From positions 1-37,741 of IMG/VR virus record IMGVR_UViG_3300022934_000063: DNA of 37,741 bases. The stretch is one strand, 5' to 3'. Under the pieces are notes generated by a model, which saw only the letters and a program-made list of their open reading frames with translations, was not told where the DNA came from and did no database searches. The position numbers and the translations under genes were made by a program. Source of the DNA: a virus. Shown here piece after piece: positions 30,086 to 37,741 of this stretch; the stretch's first letter is position 1, and each line of letters begins with the position of its first letter.

Positions 30086-31343
30086 ACTACCGCCTAAACT
30101 AGCTGACCTGTTTACAGGTGAGGCTAGGTATCGCTGTTCCTACGGTGGTAGAGGCTCTGCTAAGACACGCTCATTCGCATTGATGACCGCGGTATGGGGA
30201 ATGCGCTGGGGTGTTTCTGGCAAGCAGGGCCAGATACTGTGCGCACGTGAACACCTCAACTCTCTTGACGAGTCCTCAATGGAAGAGGTCAAGTCAGCCA
30301 TACGCTCGGTAGACTGTCTTAGTAGTTATTACGAGATAGGCGAGAAGTACATCCGATCTAGAGATGGCAGGATTACCTATGTCTTCTCTGGTCTTCGCAG
30401 GAACCTGGATAGCATTAAGTCTAAGGCTCGCATTCTCTTATGCTGGGTGGACGAGGCAGAGACTGTTACCGAGACAGCATGGCAGAAGCTTATCCCTACA
30501 GTACGAGAGGACGACTCCGAAATATGGGTGACATGGAACCCGGAGTCTAAACAGTCAGCGACTCACAACCGTTTCAGGGTTAATGAGCCAGACCAGTGCA
30601 AGATTGTGGAGATGAATTGGCGGGATAACCCGTGGTTTCCTGATGTACTCGAACAAGAGCGACAGGAAGACTTTAAAAAACGCCCCGACGTTTATGAGCA
30701 TATATGGGAAGGTGACTTCAGGATCTTCTCAGAGGGCGCCTACTACACGCAGGAAATGGCTAATGCGTTACACGAGGGCAGGATAGATCGCGTCCCTTAC
30801 GAGCGCTCAGTCGGCGTGGTGACAGCCTGGGACTTAGGTGTCGGCGATTCCACGGCCATCTGGTTTGCGCAGTTTGTCGGTCCAGAAGTGAGGCTCATTG
30901 ATTACTACGAAAACGCCGGAGTGGGATTAGATCACTACGCGCGCATCCTGCAGGAAAAGGGCTACATTTACGAGCAGCACATCCTGCCGCATGACGTCCG
31001 AGTACGAGAGCTAGGCAGCGGCCGGTCACGGTTAGAGGTGCTGGATAACCTTCGGGTAACGCCTGTTCAAATCGCTCCGCAGTTGAACGTGGACGACGGC
31101 ATCCAGGCCGTTAGGTCTATGCTCGATCTTTGTTGGTTCGACAAGGACAAGTGCGAGAAGGGCATCGACTGCCTGAGACAGTACCGCCGGCAGTACAACG
31201 AGACCATGCAGGTCTGGGCTGAGAGGCCGTTACACGACTGGACATCACACTGCGCGGACGCATTCAGATACCTTGCCATCGGGTATAGAAAGACCTCTGA
31301 TTGGGGCGAGCCTATACGACGTAACCTAAAGGGGATTGTATGA
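30057..31343 (+). CDS. terL: Terminase large subunit (packaging ATPase/nuclease)
   Basis: A 428-residue motor protein. Walker A GGRGSAKT (residues 30-37), Walker B LLCWVDEAE (about 127-135), coupling motif WVTWNP (157-162), then the nuclease domain with AWDLG (Asp259) and a C-terminal HCADAFRYLAIG. This is the PBSX/Terminase_3-like arrangement. It translocates DNA through the portal and cuts the concatemer. The start TTG 30057 is uncertain; a TTG six bases later would also serve. It overlaps the small-subunit candidate and is coupled to the PAPS-reductase-like gene behind it by ATGA. Confidence 0.95.
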   Translation: MNLSQKVSIELPPKLADLFTGEARYRCSYGGRGSAKTRSFALMTAVWGMRWGVSGKQGQILCAREHLNSLDESSMEEVKSAIRSVDCLSSYYEIGEKYIRSRDGRITYVFSGLRRNLDSIKSKARILLCWVDEAETVTETAWQKLIPTVREDDSEIWVTWNPESKQSATHNRFRVNEPDQCKIVEMNWRDNPWFPDVLEQERQEDFKKRPDVYEHIWEGDFRIFSEGAYYTQEMANALHEGRIDRVPYERSVGVVTAWDLGVGDSTAIWFAQFVGPEVRLIDYYENAGVGLDHYARILQEKGYIYEQHILPHDVRVRELGSGRSRLEVLDNLRVTPVQIAPQLNVDDGIQAVRSMLDLCWFDKDKCEKGIDCLRQYRRQYNETMQVWAERPLHDWTSHCADAFRYLAIGYRKTSDWGEPIRRNLKGIV

Positions 31344-32080
31344 CTGTTGTTGCAAGTTTCAGTGGCGGTCGCTCCAGCGCCATGATGGTTAGTCAGATGG
31401 ACTTGGCTGACGCTTTGGTAATCTTCTGTAACACCGGCAAAGAGATGCCTGAGACGCTGGACTTTGTTAGAGACTGTGAGACGCACTGGGGTGTGCCAAT
31501 CATCTGGTTGGAGTATGCCGGTAAGAAGCAATATAGGGTCGTCGATTACGATACTGCCAGTAGGAACGGCGAACCATTTGAGCAACTGATCACTGACAAG
31601 AATTACCTGCCCAACATGGTCGCTAGATTCTGTACCAGTGAGTTAAAGGTGCTAACAATTGAACGCTATTTGAAAGACCAAGGTATAAGCGAGTGGGAAA
31701 CGGCCGTAGGAATACGCGCAGACGAGCCACGCAGGGTAAGCAAGATGCGCCAGAAAGAGGGCTACTTAACGCCACTGGCCGACAAAGGCATCACTTCGCA
31801 AGACGTTATCGAATTCTGGGCTAATCAGGACTTTGACCTACAACTACCAGCCTCTGGGTTTTACTCGAACTGCGACTTATGTTTCCTAAAAGGCTATGGC
31901 ATCAAACAGTCCCTTGTTAACGAAAACGACAAGCTTGCGATTTGGTGGGCAGATCAAGAGCTACGTCTAGGCGCTCGCTTTCGATCTGATCAACCTAGTT
32001 ATACCGATATGATAGCCGTGTCTGGCAGACAGACAGACTTATGGGGATACGACAGCACCCCTTGCTTCTGCGGTGATTAA
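31340..32080 (+). CDS. PAPS-reductase-like PP-loop ATP pyrophosphatase
   Basis: A 246-residue protein with an N-terminal PP-loop SFSGGRSSA (residues 6-14), then FCNTGKEMPETLDF, and FCTSELK (97-103), a signature of PAPS reductase/FAD-synthetase-like enzymes that adenylate a substrate. Cys178, Cys181 (SNCDLC) and Cys242, Cys244 (PCFCGD) could hold a metal or iron-sulfur cluster, as in DndC-like or tRNA-thiolating relatives. It may act in sulfur transfer or in nucleic-acid modification. Translation is coupled to terL. The substrate cannot be told; sulfate assimilation is possible but no partner genes are present. Confidence 0.8.
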   Translation: MTVVASFSGGRSSAMMVSQMDLADALVIFCNTGKEMPETLDFVRDCETHWGVPIIWLEYAGKKQYRVVDYDTASRNGEPFEQLITDKNYLPNMVARFCTSELKVLTIERYLKDQGISEWETAVGIRADEPRRVSKMRQKEGYLTPLADKGITSQDVIEFWANQDFDLQLPASGFYSNCDLCFLKGYGIKQSLVNENDKLAIWWADQELRLGARFRSDQPSYTDMIAVSGRQTDLWGYDSTPCFCGD

Positions 32081-32088
32081 CGATAGTC

Positions 32089-32097
32089 TGATATAAT
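32089..32097 (+). promoter_or_regulatory. Extended -10 promoter
   Basis: TGATATAAT, a perfect TGn-TATAAT extended -10, lies 24 bases before ATG 32121 with GGAGG at 32112-32116 between. Transcription would start near 32104 and give a 17-base leader. No good -35 box is visible, as often with extended -10 promoters. The same TGATATAATTG stands at 9185-9195. Confidence 0.5.
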
Positions 32098-32120
32098 TGG
32101 CTCTTCACACTGGAGGCTTC

Positions 32121-34211
32121 ATGGCTTTAGGCGCGCGCGCAGCAGGCATATTAGACGAGATTGTCCGGCAGATCGGTTTGGGTCGCCCTGAAGAGGTTGC
32201 CGAGCGTATCGCTGAGGGCAGGCTTGATATGCGCCCCGAGGCTGTTTCCGAGCGCCAGCGTGATCTTTTCCCTGAGATTTTTTACTCAGGAACAACAAGT
32301 CCAAACATTTTAGACAATGAGGTGACAAACACTGCGCCTCAATTTATGTATATGTCTAAAAGCCCAGGATTAGCCGCAAGTTATGCCGGCAGGATGAAAG
32401 ACAACTTCCCGACGTATCAAGCGCCGAGTGTTTATCCTTTCGCAGTAAACACGCAAGGCATGGATCGAGTTTTAGGTGAGGGTGCGACATGGAATACCAT
32501 GCAAAGCCCGCTAATGTTGCCCGAAGGTGATGCGTCTAAAGCTTATCGTGTATTAGATCCAGATACTGACGAGCCTTTCATAACAACCACCGACGACATG
32601 GTGGAGTTCCTTTACGAGATGGGTGGCAAAGGGACATTGTTTGAAAATGTGCAGGATGTTGGGCCGTATTACGATCTTTTAAAGGGCAGCATTCCCAGCA
32701 AGACAGGCACCCCAAGCCAGTTCGAAATAGATAATTATATGCGGCAGTTAGAGACTAATCCGCCCACAAATTTGACGGTCCCGGATACATCTCGCGTCCG
32801 CGCGCTTTATGGCGCCGCATTCGACCCCGAGTACAAAGGCTCTAACATACTAGGCGGCACAGCAGCGGCAGCAGCGGGCTTGGGATTATTAGCTTCACCA
32901 GAGGAAGCAGAGGCTGGAATCGTAACAAAGTCTTTTGGTAGAGGCTTAGATCCTCGCTTTGATAGCCGTGTATATGAGCAGCCGAAGCTAATGGGCAACC
33001 AATACATAATCGACGACCGCGGCACTGTAAACCCTAATAGAATAGCTTTAAGCTCATTAGAAGGTCGTCCGATCATTTCGACTATGTCAGACAGGACGCA
33101 AGCTGGCGGCTTATTAATGGGCATCAATGATGTGGCTTTCGATACTCCGATTAATTTACAAGGCGGCCAAGGGTTTATGTTCGAAAATCCTGGTATGGTT
33201 TGGGCGTCTGCGCAAAACCCTGTCAATCAAATTATGGCGGCGGCTGATTTATTTAAAGGCGAGACCCCCTTATTTGCCCCGTGGAGAATGGCTCCTTCTG
33301 GCGGTGACTTCGCCACCATGACCGGCGAGACCATGATCGAGTACGCAAAAGCGGCAATGACAAAAGATCAAAAAGCCGATCTCGACGAGTTTATAAAAGG
33401 CTTCGAAACGAAAGGCACTTGGGACAAGAAGACACAAAAATATAAGAACAAAGGATTAAAGGTTGATGGCTGGAAAGGCATTGATGACCCATCGTCGCGC
33501 GAAGTATTCCGCAACCTCCCTGATTCTGTCCGCAAAGAACTAATGGATAGGATGGATAAGCTGTTCCGTAATAAGGGTGGCATCGGTATCGGTGAGGCTC
33601 GTTCAGCGGTTTTAGACCCAGCACAAGCTACAGCTTTGGATGGTCGCATACAAAACATCGGAGAGATTTTTACGGGATCACCAATCATCACTGAAAGCGG
33701 CCATGCAAGTTATCCGATGGGCGTCCCTGGTCAAGGGCTTGGCTACACCGACCAAGACATAAGCATATTTGAGTTGCTACCCGACGCAAGGCTCGGGGAG
33801 GAGCAAAAGCTTGTCGGAGACCCATTGCGACCAACGGCCAATGAATTACGAGCATTACAGATGAAGCCTTATTATGGCCGCGTTACTGAAGACATATTGC
33901 GGGGGCTAGAGGCGCGCGGCGTTAATGTAAACGCCAATCCAATTGCAACAGCAGCCGCAGTATCTGCCGGCGCAGAGTTAGAAGGCTTGTTAGCGCAATT
34001 ACCGCAGAAGAATGAAGAGGCGTACAGCTATAGCGACATCTTGCCGATTAAGCGAGCATTAGACCCAGAAGAGCGAGAAGGCTTGTTTGGCGGCTTCAGT
34101 CCCGCATATACAGGCATAGTTGAAGATGTAGTAGAGGGATTGCTTAAATTCAAGACTCAGGCAGAACGAGGGCTGTACAACCCGACAGCGGCGACTGAGT
34201 TCTTACTGTAA
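32121..34211 (+). CDS. Large polyvalent-type protein with ART-like N-terminus (696 aa)
   Basis: ATG 32121 has GGAGG five bases upstream. Residues 53-124 read IFYSGTTSPN, APQFMYMSKSPGLAASYAGR and VYPFAVNTQG, the pattern of ADP-ribosyltransferase-like domains known from phage polyvalent proteins (ART-PolyVal type). A membrane-like Ala/Gly stretch follows (GGTAAAAAGLGLLASPEEAE). A second domain (about 275-425) has PIISTMSDRTQAGGLLMGIN, NPGMVWASAQNPVNQIM and PWRMAPSGGDFATMTGE, a segment I recall from other environmental phage polyvalent proteins. The C-terminal part is uncharacterised. The protein is likely packaged and injected, modifying a host target early. The classical R-S-E residues were not confirmed. 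Confidence 0.6.
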   Translation: MALGARAAGILDEIVRQIGLGRPEEVAERIAEGRLDMRPEAVSERQRDLFPEIFYSGTTSPNILDNEVTNTAPQFMYMSKSPGLAASYAGRMKDNFPTYQAPSVYPFAVNTQGMDRVLGEGATWNTMQSPLMLPEGDASKAYRVLDPDTDEPFITTTDDMVEFLYEMGGKGTLFENVQDVGPYYDLLKGSIPSKTGTPSQFEIDNYMRQLETNPPTNLTVPDTSRVRALYGAAFDPEYKGSNILGGTAAAAAGLGLLASPEEAEAGIVTKSFGRGLDPRFDSRVYEQPKLMGNQYIIDDRGTVNPNRIALSSLEGRPIISTMSDRTQAGGLLMGINDVAFDTPINLQGGQGFMFENPGMVWASAQNPVNQIMAAADLFKGETPLFAPWRMAPSGGDFATMTGETMIEYAKAAMTKDQKADLDEFIKGFETKGTWDKKTQKYKNKGLKVDGWKGIDDPSSREVFRNLPDSVRKELMDRMDKLFRNKGGIGIGEARSAVLDPAQATALDGRIQNIGEIFTGSPIITESGHASYPMGVPGQGLGYTDQDISIFELLPDARLGEEQKLVGDPLRPTANELRALQMKPYYGRVTEDILRGLEARGVNVNANPIATAAAVSAGAELEGLLAQLPQKNEEAYSYSDILPIKRALDPEEREGLFGGFSPAYTGIVEDVVEGLLKFKTQAERGLYNPTAATEFLL

Positions 34212-34219
34212 GGTATAAT

Positions 34220-34459
34220 ATGGCTACACCACGCAAAGGAAAGGCGCGAGTAAAGACCACGGCATCCGGCAGGAAGGTCTCATACGGCCAGAAGGGCGCT
34301 AAGGTTAAACCAGGGACAAGCAAGGGCGACTCGTATTGTGCGCGCTCATTGGGCATCAAGAAGCGACTCTCGAAGAGCAAGCAGAACGATCCCAACACCC
34401 CTAACAATCTGTCGAGAAAGCGCTGGAAATGCTCTGGTGCTAAATCAAGGAGAAGCTAA
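34220..34459 (+). CDS. Small basic protein, DUF6321-like (79 aa)
   Basis: A very basic protein (TPRKGKARVKTTASGRKVSY...), with GQKGAKVKPGTSKGDSYCAR, RSLGIKKRL and SRKRWKCSG. It recalls the DUF6321 family of small phage proteins; RVKTTASGRKVSYG and the SYCARS and SRKRWKC boxes are typical. Such proteins may bind DNA inside the head. It starts a run of four tiny overlapping basic genes. The next ATG overlaps its stop. Confidence 0.65.
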   Translation: MATPRKGKARVKTTASGRKVSYGQKGAKVKPGTSKGDSYCARSLGIKKRLSKSKQNDPNTPNNLSRKRWKCSGAKSRRS

Positions 34460-34509
34460 TGGCTTGTGGTTACGGTAAGAAGCGAAAGGGGAAGAAACGT
34501 GGCAAGTAA
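34459..34509 (+). CDS. Tiny basic peptide (16 aa)
   Basis: ATG 34459 overlaps the upstream stop (TAATG) with AAGGAGAAGC just before it, a strong site. The peptide MACGYGKKRKGKKRGK is almost all Lys, Arg and Gly. Similar tiny MACGxGKKxKG peptides appear in marine phage genomes in the same run of basic genes. Its size makes it uncertain; it may be a leader for coupled translation of the following gene, or a DNA-binding peptide. Confidence 0.4.
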   Translation: MACGYGKKRKGKKRGK

Positions 34510-34603
34510 ATTTAAACCCTGTACAGGCTGTCCCACTCCGTCGCTGTGCAAGGCGGCTGGTAAGTGTCGCGCCAAAAAGCGAGGAAAGGGCTATGCCAGC
34601 TAA
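34499..34603 (+). CDS. Small Cys-rich basic protein (34 aa)
   Basis: GTG 34499 overlaps the previous frame and its stop overlaps the next start. The peptide contains FKPCTGCPTPSLCKAAGKC, four Cys in a CxxC...C...C layout, then CRAKKRGKGYAS. It could be a zinc-binding miniature protein. The tight overlaps and the C-rich design support a real gene. It lies between basic genes typical of marine phages. Confidence 0.45.
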   Translation: MASKFKPCTGCPTPSLCKAAGKCRAKKRGKGYAS

Positions 34604-34760
34604 ACGAGGACTCTATGCAAACATTCATGCAAAGCGCAAAAGGATTAAAGCAGGCTCTGGCGAGAAAATGCGAAAGGCTGGCGAGAAAGGCGCGCCTACT
34701 GCTAAAGCGTTTAAAGCAGCGGCTAAAACAGCTAAAAAGCCAGGTCGTAAACGCAAGTAA
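34593..34760 (+). CDS. Small basic protein, DUF5872-like (55 aa)
   Basis: ATG 34593 lies behind GAGGAAAGG. The peptide MPAKRGLYANIHAKRKRIKA, then GSGEKMRKAGEKGAPTAKAF, is a pattern I recognise from the DUF5872-type small phage/host basic proteins (KRGLYANIHAKRKRI...GEKMR). A longer 72-codon frame in another phase (34564-34782) covers the same DNA but has no recognisable sequence. It is probably a DNA-binding, head-packaged or regulatory small protein. Confidence 0.7.
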   Translation: MPAKRGLYANIHAKRKRIKAGSGEKMRKAGEKGAPTAKAFKAAAKTAKKPGRKRK

Positions 34761-34781
34761 TTCACTACTGAGGAAAAACTA

Positions 34782-35054
34782 ATGGCTAACCCATTTCACA
34801 ACCGAGGCCCGAACGAGTTTGGCCTGATACACGACATGATCGAGGTCACTAATAATGACTCGACTGACAACGTAGGCGAAGGCAACATCGCGGTCGGCCT
34901 CTACATCGAGGCAGGCGGGACTGTTGTCTTCTTGAATAAGGACGGCAACGAGCGCACAGTGGTTGTACCTGATAACTTCTACCTGACCTGCTCTGTAAAG
35001 CGAGTAAAGTCTACTGGCACGACAGCAACCGGCATCCACGCACTGGTGACTTAA
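34782..35054 (+). CDS. Small virion-type protein before receptor-binding gene (90 aa)
   Basis: Begins MANPFHNRGPNEFGLIHDMI and continues with beta-rich GEGNIAVGLYIEAGGTVVFL, ending TGTTATGIHALVT. A small all-beta protein, as in base or decoration subunits. It stands immediately before receptor-binding protein A and ends one base before it. The last seven codons are found again at the start of the window, which ties this end to the other. A tail or head-decoration role is inferred from composition and place. Confidence 0.55.
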   Translation: MANPFHNRGPNEFGLIHDMIEVTNNDSTDNVGEGNIAVGLYIEAGGTVVFLNKDGNERTVVVPDNFYLTCSVKRVKSTGTTATGIHALVT

Positions 35055-35153
35055 TATGAGTATCGGACTCGGAATCGGGGTGCAGCGCCCCAAGCAATTA
35101 CGTTCTATTTACAGCGTTAACGGCAAGGTTCCGGGTTTCACCGCGGACTTCAT
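35030..35153. repeat. Direct repeat copy 2 (124 bp, exact)
   Basis: Identical to 1-124, offset 35029. It spans the last codons of the 90-residue gene and the first 33 codons of receptor-binding gene copy 2. Divergence starts at base 35154. The two copies are followed by the same gene order. Confidence 0.95.
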
Positions 35154-37689
35154 TAAGAACAGATATCCGGGCTACACGTCTTTATCGTCTGCCATAACCC
35201 ACGCACGAGCTGGCAATGCCACTATGACGGACGGCTATGGGCCTGAGCTTGTTACCAATGGTGGGTTCGCTAGTGATTCGGATTGGACGTTGACATCAAA
35301 CGCTTCCATTTTAGATGGCAAACTAAAAATTCAGGTGTCTTCAGGTGGGTTTGAAAGAGCGAACCAAACTTTTAGTTATGTAGAAGGCCGCACGTACATA
35401 GCAACTATTGAGCTAAATGGTACTTCAGGATCAGAGTTTAGATTTAGAGACGCCGCTGACGATACTGGGGGTTTAACAACTTCAGCAAGTCGCACCACTA
35501 TGGACGGAAATCCTCAGTTTCTAGAATTTGTTTTTCAGGCTAATTCTAACTCGACTGGATTTTATATAGAAAGACAAACAGGATCGGGAGATTACGTAGC
35601 CACCATAGACAACGTAAGCGTCCGAGAGATGCCTGTTATCAAATGGGGGCCGCATAATCTGCTGACGTACTCTGAGGAGTTTGACAATGCGGCTTGGACT
35701 AAAAACACAAGCGCAACTGTGACGGCCAATCAAATAGTAGCTCCAGATGGGACAACAACTGCCGATGAGATTAATTTTCCTACAGCTGGATCGTCGAACA
35801 TCCAACAGACAGTAAGCGGCTTAAATACTACAAACACTTATGTTTTTGCTGTTTGGCTTAAAGTTGCATCAGGCACGATGGATGTTAATATTGGCAACGT
35901 AAATGCTGGTGTGTATTCTTCGGTTACAATTACAGACGATTGGCAGTTGTTTACTGTAGAGCAAACTCCATCGGCTACATCAAGATTCCCAAGAATAATA
36001 CCTACCTCGGGAGTTACAGGCACGTTTTACGCATGGGGCGCACACTTCTACCGCTCTGACTTAGGCGGCATGGTAGACAACCCTGATCGTGGAGACTCAT
36101 ACGTCCCCACAACGTCAGCGGCTAAGTATCTCCCACGCATAGGCCACCACGTCTACAACGGCTCTGCATGGGCTAACGAGGGCGTACTGGCTGAGTCTGA
36201 GTCTAGGACTAATGATGTCCCCTATAGTAATGACTTTACGCAAAGCTGGTGGAGTGTTACTTCATCAACTAAAACAATGAATGCTGTTGGCCCAGACGGG
36301 CAGGAAAACTCTGCTTGTACTTTAAACGACAGCTCAGGAGGCGGTACTGGTACTGTAAGAACATTTGCGTCTTCTTTAACAGTAAGTACGTCTAGCGAAT
36401 ACACTTGGAGTGTTTACGCAAAAGCAGATCAGCTTGATCAAATGTCGCTGTTTACAAGTAACTTCACTACCCCGTCAAATGGAAATACCTTTTTTGATTT
36501 AAGCAACGGAACCATTGGCGCAGTACATTCTGCACATACAGCAACAATGCAAGACGTAGGTAACGGTTGGTATCGGTGCGCTATTACGTTTACAACGGAC
36601 GCTACGGATACAAGCGGCAATGTTTCAATATATGTTGCTTCTGGAGGCTCAACTACTGTTGATCTCGACGGAACCTCAAGCATTCTTATCTATGGCGCTC
36701 AGTTCGAGGAAGGCTCCACACCTTCATCGCTAATCCCAACGTCTGGCTCGTCTGTGAGCAGAGCGGCTGAGACATTCACTATCCCATCAGCTAACCTACC
36801 GTGGCCTGAGCCGCAGTACATTGGCTCTGAGTTGGTGACTAATGGGACGTTTGATACGGACAGTGATTGGACTAAGGGCTCAAGTGCAACAATATCAGGC
36901 GGAAAGTTAAATTACAGTAGCGGTACCAGCGGTGATACCTATCAAAACATAGGACTAACAAGCGGCCCTGTTTATGCTATTTCTTTTGAGATTAGTAATC
37001 ATGTTAGCGGCTCAGTTAGACTCCGAGGGGGATTGACAACCGTAGGAACAAGCAGGACAGGTAACGGCTCGTTTGTAGAATATTTAAAGCTAGACGGAAC
37101 TAATGCTAATTTAATTATAGATGCAAGCTCCGATTTTGAAGGCTCCATAGACAACGTATCCGTCCGCGAGATTAACCCATTGGCTGTCTGTATCGGCATG
37201 GAGGGGCGTGTTACGTATGCTGATGAGGGCACAACACAAACAAGTAAGTTTTACAGATGGATAAACGGCGGGGAATACATACAGCCTAGTATATTTACGG
37301 ATAGCACAAGAACGGGGCTAATGGCATTTGAGCAAGCTGTCGCAGGTGTTTACGACGCTGTTAGTTCATCGACTACACATTATTCTCCTGATGTTTTAGT
37401 GCCGTTTAATGTGGCTTCTCGTCACGGCTCCACCTTTATCAACGGCGCAGTTGAAGGCGTAGCATTAACAGAAAATACAACACCGACAGCTCTGGCTGAT
37501 CTTGAATCTGCTGACTTGAGCCTAGCTTATGACTACATGGGAACCATCTCAGAATTCCGTGTATGGGACAGAGACATCACCGATGACGGGCTTGTAGAGG
37601 CAACCAATCCATCGCTAGAGCCATCCCTGAGCCTAACCTTCGAGGGCATTGGCACTAACTCATTCGTAGTGAACAACTGGAGCGAATAA
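35056..37689 (+). CDS. Modular tail fibre / receptor-binding protein A, copy 2
   Basis: An 877-residue relative of the protein at 27-3203. The anchor and the seams (VSVREMPVxKW, LLTYSE, YRSDLGGMVDNP, RIGHHV, NEGVLAESE, FTIPSANLPWP, DYMGTISEFRVWD) are almost unchanged. The modules between them differ strongly, and one module is missing relative to copy 1 (between GDSYVPT and LPRIGHHV). Individual modules start ELVTNGGF or ELVTNGTF and end IDNVSVRE, as in CBM4/9-like folds. It is either another allele at the same locus or a real duplicate. It would switch or broaden host recognition. Confidence 0.8.
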   Translation: MSIGLGIGVQRPKQLRSIYSVNGKVPGFTADFIKNRYPGYTSLSSAITHARAGNATMTDGYGPELVTNGGFASDSDWTLTSNASILDGKLKIQVSSGGFERANQTFSYVEGRTYIATIELNGTSGSEFRFRDAADDTGGLTTSASRTTMDGNPQFLEFVFQANSNSTGFYIERQTGSGDYVATIDNVSVREMPVIKWGPHNLLTYSEEFDNAAWTKNTSATVTANQIVAPDGTTTADEINFPTAGSSNIQQTVSGLNTTNTYVFAVWLKVASGTMDVNIGNVNAGVYSSVTITDDWQLFTVEQTPSATSRFPRIIPTSGVTGTFYAWGAHFYRSDLGGMVDNPDRGDSYVPTTSAAKYLPRIGHHVYNGSAWANEGVLAESESRTNDVPYSNDFTQSWWSVTSSTKTMNAVGPDGQENSACTLNDSSGGGTGTVRTFASSLTVSTSSEYTWSVYAKADQLDQMSLFTSNFTTPSNGNTFFDLSNGTIGAVHSAHTATMQDVGNGWYRCAITFTTDATDTSGNVSIYVASGGSTTVDLDGTSSILIYGAQFEEGSTPSSLIPTSGSSVSRAAETFTIPSANLPWPEPQYIGSELVTNGTFDTDSDWTKGSSATISGGKLNYSSGTSGDTYQNIGLTSGPVYAISFEISNHVSGSVRLRGGLTTVGTSRTGNGSFVEYLKLDGTNANLIIDASSDFEGSIDNVSVREINPLAVCIGMEGRVTYADEGTTQTSKFYRWINGGEYIQPSIFTDSTRTGLMAFEQAVAGVYDAVSSSTTHYSPDVLVPFNVASRHGSTFINGAVEGVALTENTTPTALADLESADLSLAYDYMGTISEFRVWDRDITDDGLVEATNPSLEPSLSLTFEGIGTNSFVVNNWSE

Positions 37690-37741
37690 TGGGTACTAAA
37701 CAGTTTAACAACTACGAAGATCTACTAACCTTTACCCGAGC
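37689..37741 (+). CDS. Receptor-binding protein B, copy 2 (5' partial)
   Basis: The window ends 53 bases into this gene. The visible start MGTKQFNNYEDLLTFTRA is close to MGTKTYNNYEDLITYTRA of the gene at 3203, and again the ATG overlaps the previous stop. It shows that the repeated order includes the second receptor-binding gene. Confidence 0.8.
   Translation, partial: MGTKQFNNYEDLLTFTR

Noticed and set aside
34214-34219. TATAAT directly before ATG 34220 as a promoter
   Set aside because: Transcription would start after the ATG, there is no -35 and no TGn extension; probably chance in an A/T-rich junction.
34564-34782. 72-codon frame over the run of small basic genes
   Set aside because: The recognisable protein (KRGLYANIHAKRKRI...) is in another frame at 34593-34760 with its own ribosome-binding site; the 72-codon frame has no recognisable sequence.

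Overview
This window looks like an essentially complete genome of a tailed, podovirus-like phage of a Gram-negative, probably marine, bacterium. Every supported gene lies on the + strand, and genes are packed with TAATG/ATGA overlaps. No ribosomal RNA, tRNA, integrase, transposase, RNA polymerase or DNA polymerase was recognised. The Gram-negative inference rests on an M15 endolysin preceded by holin-type proteins and a small lipoprotein with a clear lipobox. The marine inference rests on remembered resemblance of many proteins to uncultured marine phage families (CBM-type receptor-binding proteins, small basic KRGLYANIHAKRK-type peptides, SU10-type capsid) and is weaker.

Layout. (1) 1-9.2 kb: two large modular tail-fibre/receptor-binding genes, then an adaptor, a 13-residue-repeat tail protein and further tail/host-contact proteins. 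(2) 9.2-14.5 kb: Ala/Gln-rich probable internal (ejected) virion proteins. (3) 14.5-18.8 kb: portal, scaffold and major capsid protein, closed by a strong intrinsic terminator. (4) 18.9-20.9 kb: small genes and a lysis cassette (membrane proteins, GTA-type 3-TM holin, lipoprotein, M15 peptidase). (5) 20.9-27.3 kb: early region from a sigma70-like promoter: DUF1071-type annealing protein, SSB, HTH regulators, a PD-(D/E)XK nuclease candidate, metallophosphoesterase and NinG. (6) 27.3-29.5 kb: C5 cytosine methyltransferase with a second long reading frame nested inside it, and small regulators. (7) 29.5-32.1 kb: small and large terminase, then a PAPS-reductase-like PP-loop protein. (8) 32.1-35.05 kb: a large protein with an ADP-ribosyltransferase-like N-terminus, a run of tiny basic proteins and a small virion-type protein. 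(9) 35.05-37.74 kb: a second, diverged copy of the first receptor-binding gene and the start of the second.

The first 124 bases of the window recur exactly at 35030-35153, and gene order then repeats. The simplest reading is a circular or circularly permuted genome of about 35.03 kb whose sequence runs past its own start into another allele of the receptor-binding module; a real tandem duplication is the alternative. Either way the two copies show cassette exchange of carbohydrate-binding-like modules between nearly invariant seams.

Three early promoters share a 17-bp dyad (ATAACA-N5-TGTTAT), four sites in all, pointing to one phage repressor. The other main points of interest are the overprinted gene inside the methyltransferase (27832-28398), a structured intergenic stretch ending in a minus-strand terminator (23371-23716), and several genes shorter than 60 codons that are easily missed (20355-20531, 28459-28760, 34459-34760). 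Product names rest on motif recognition by eye; no database search was possible.
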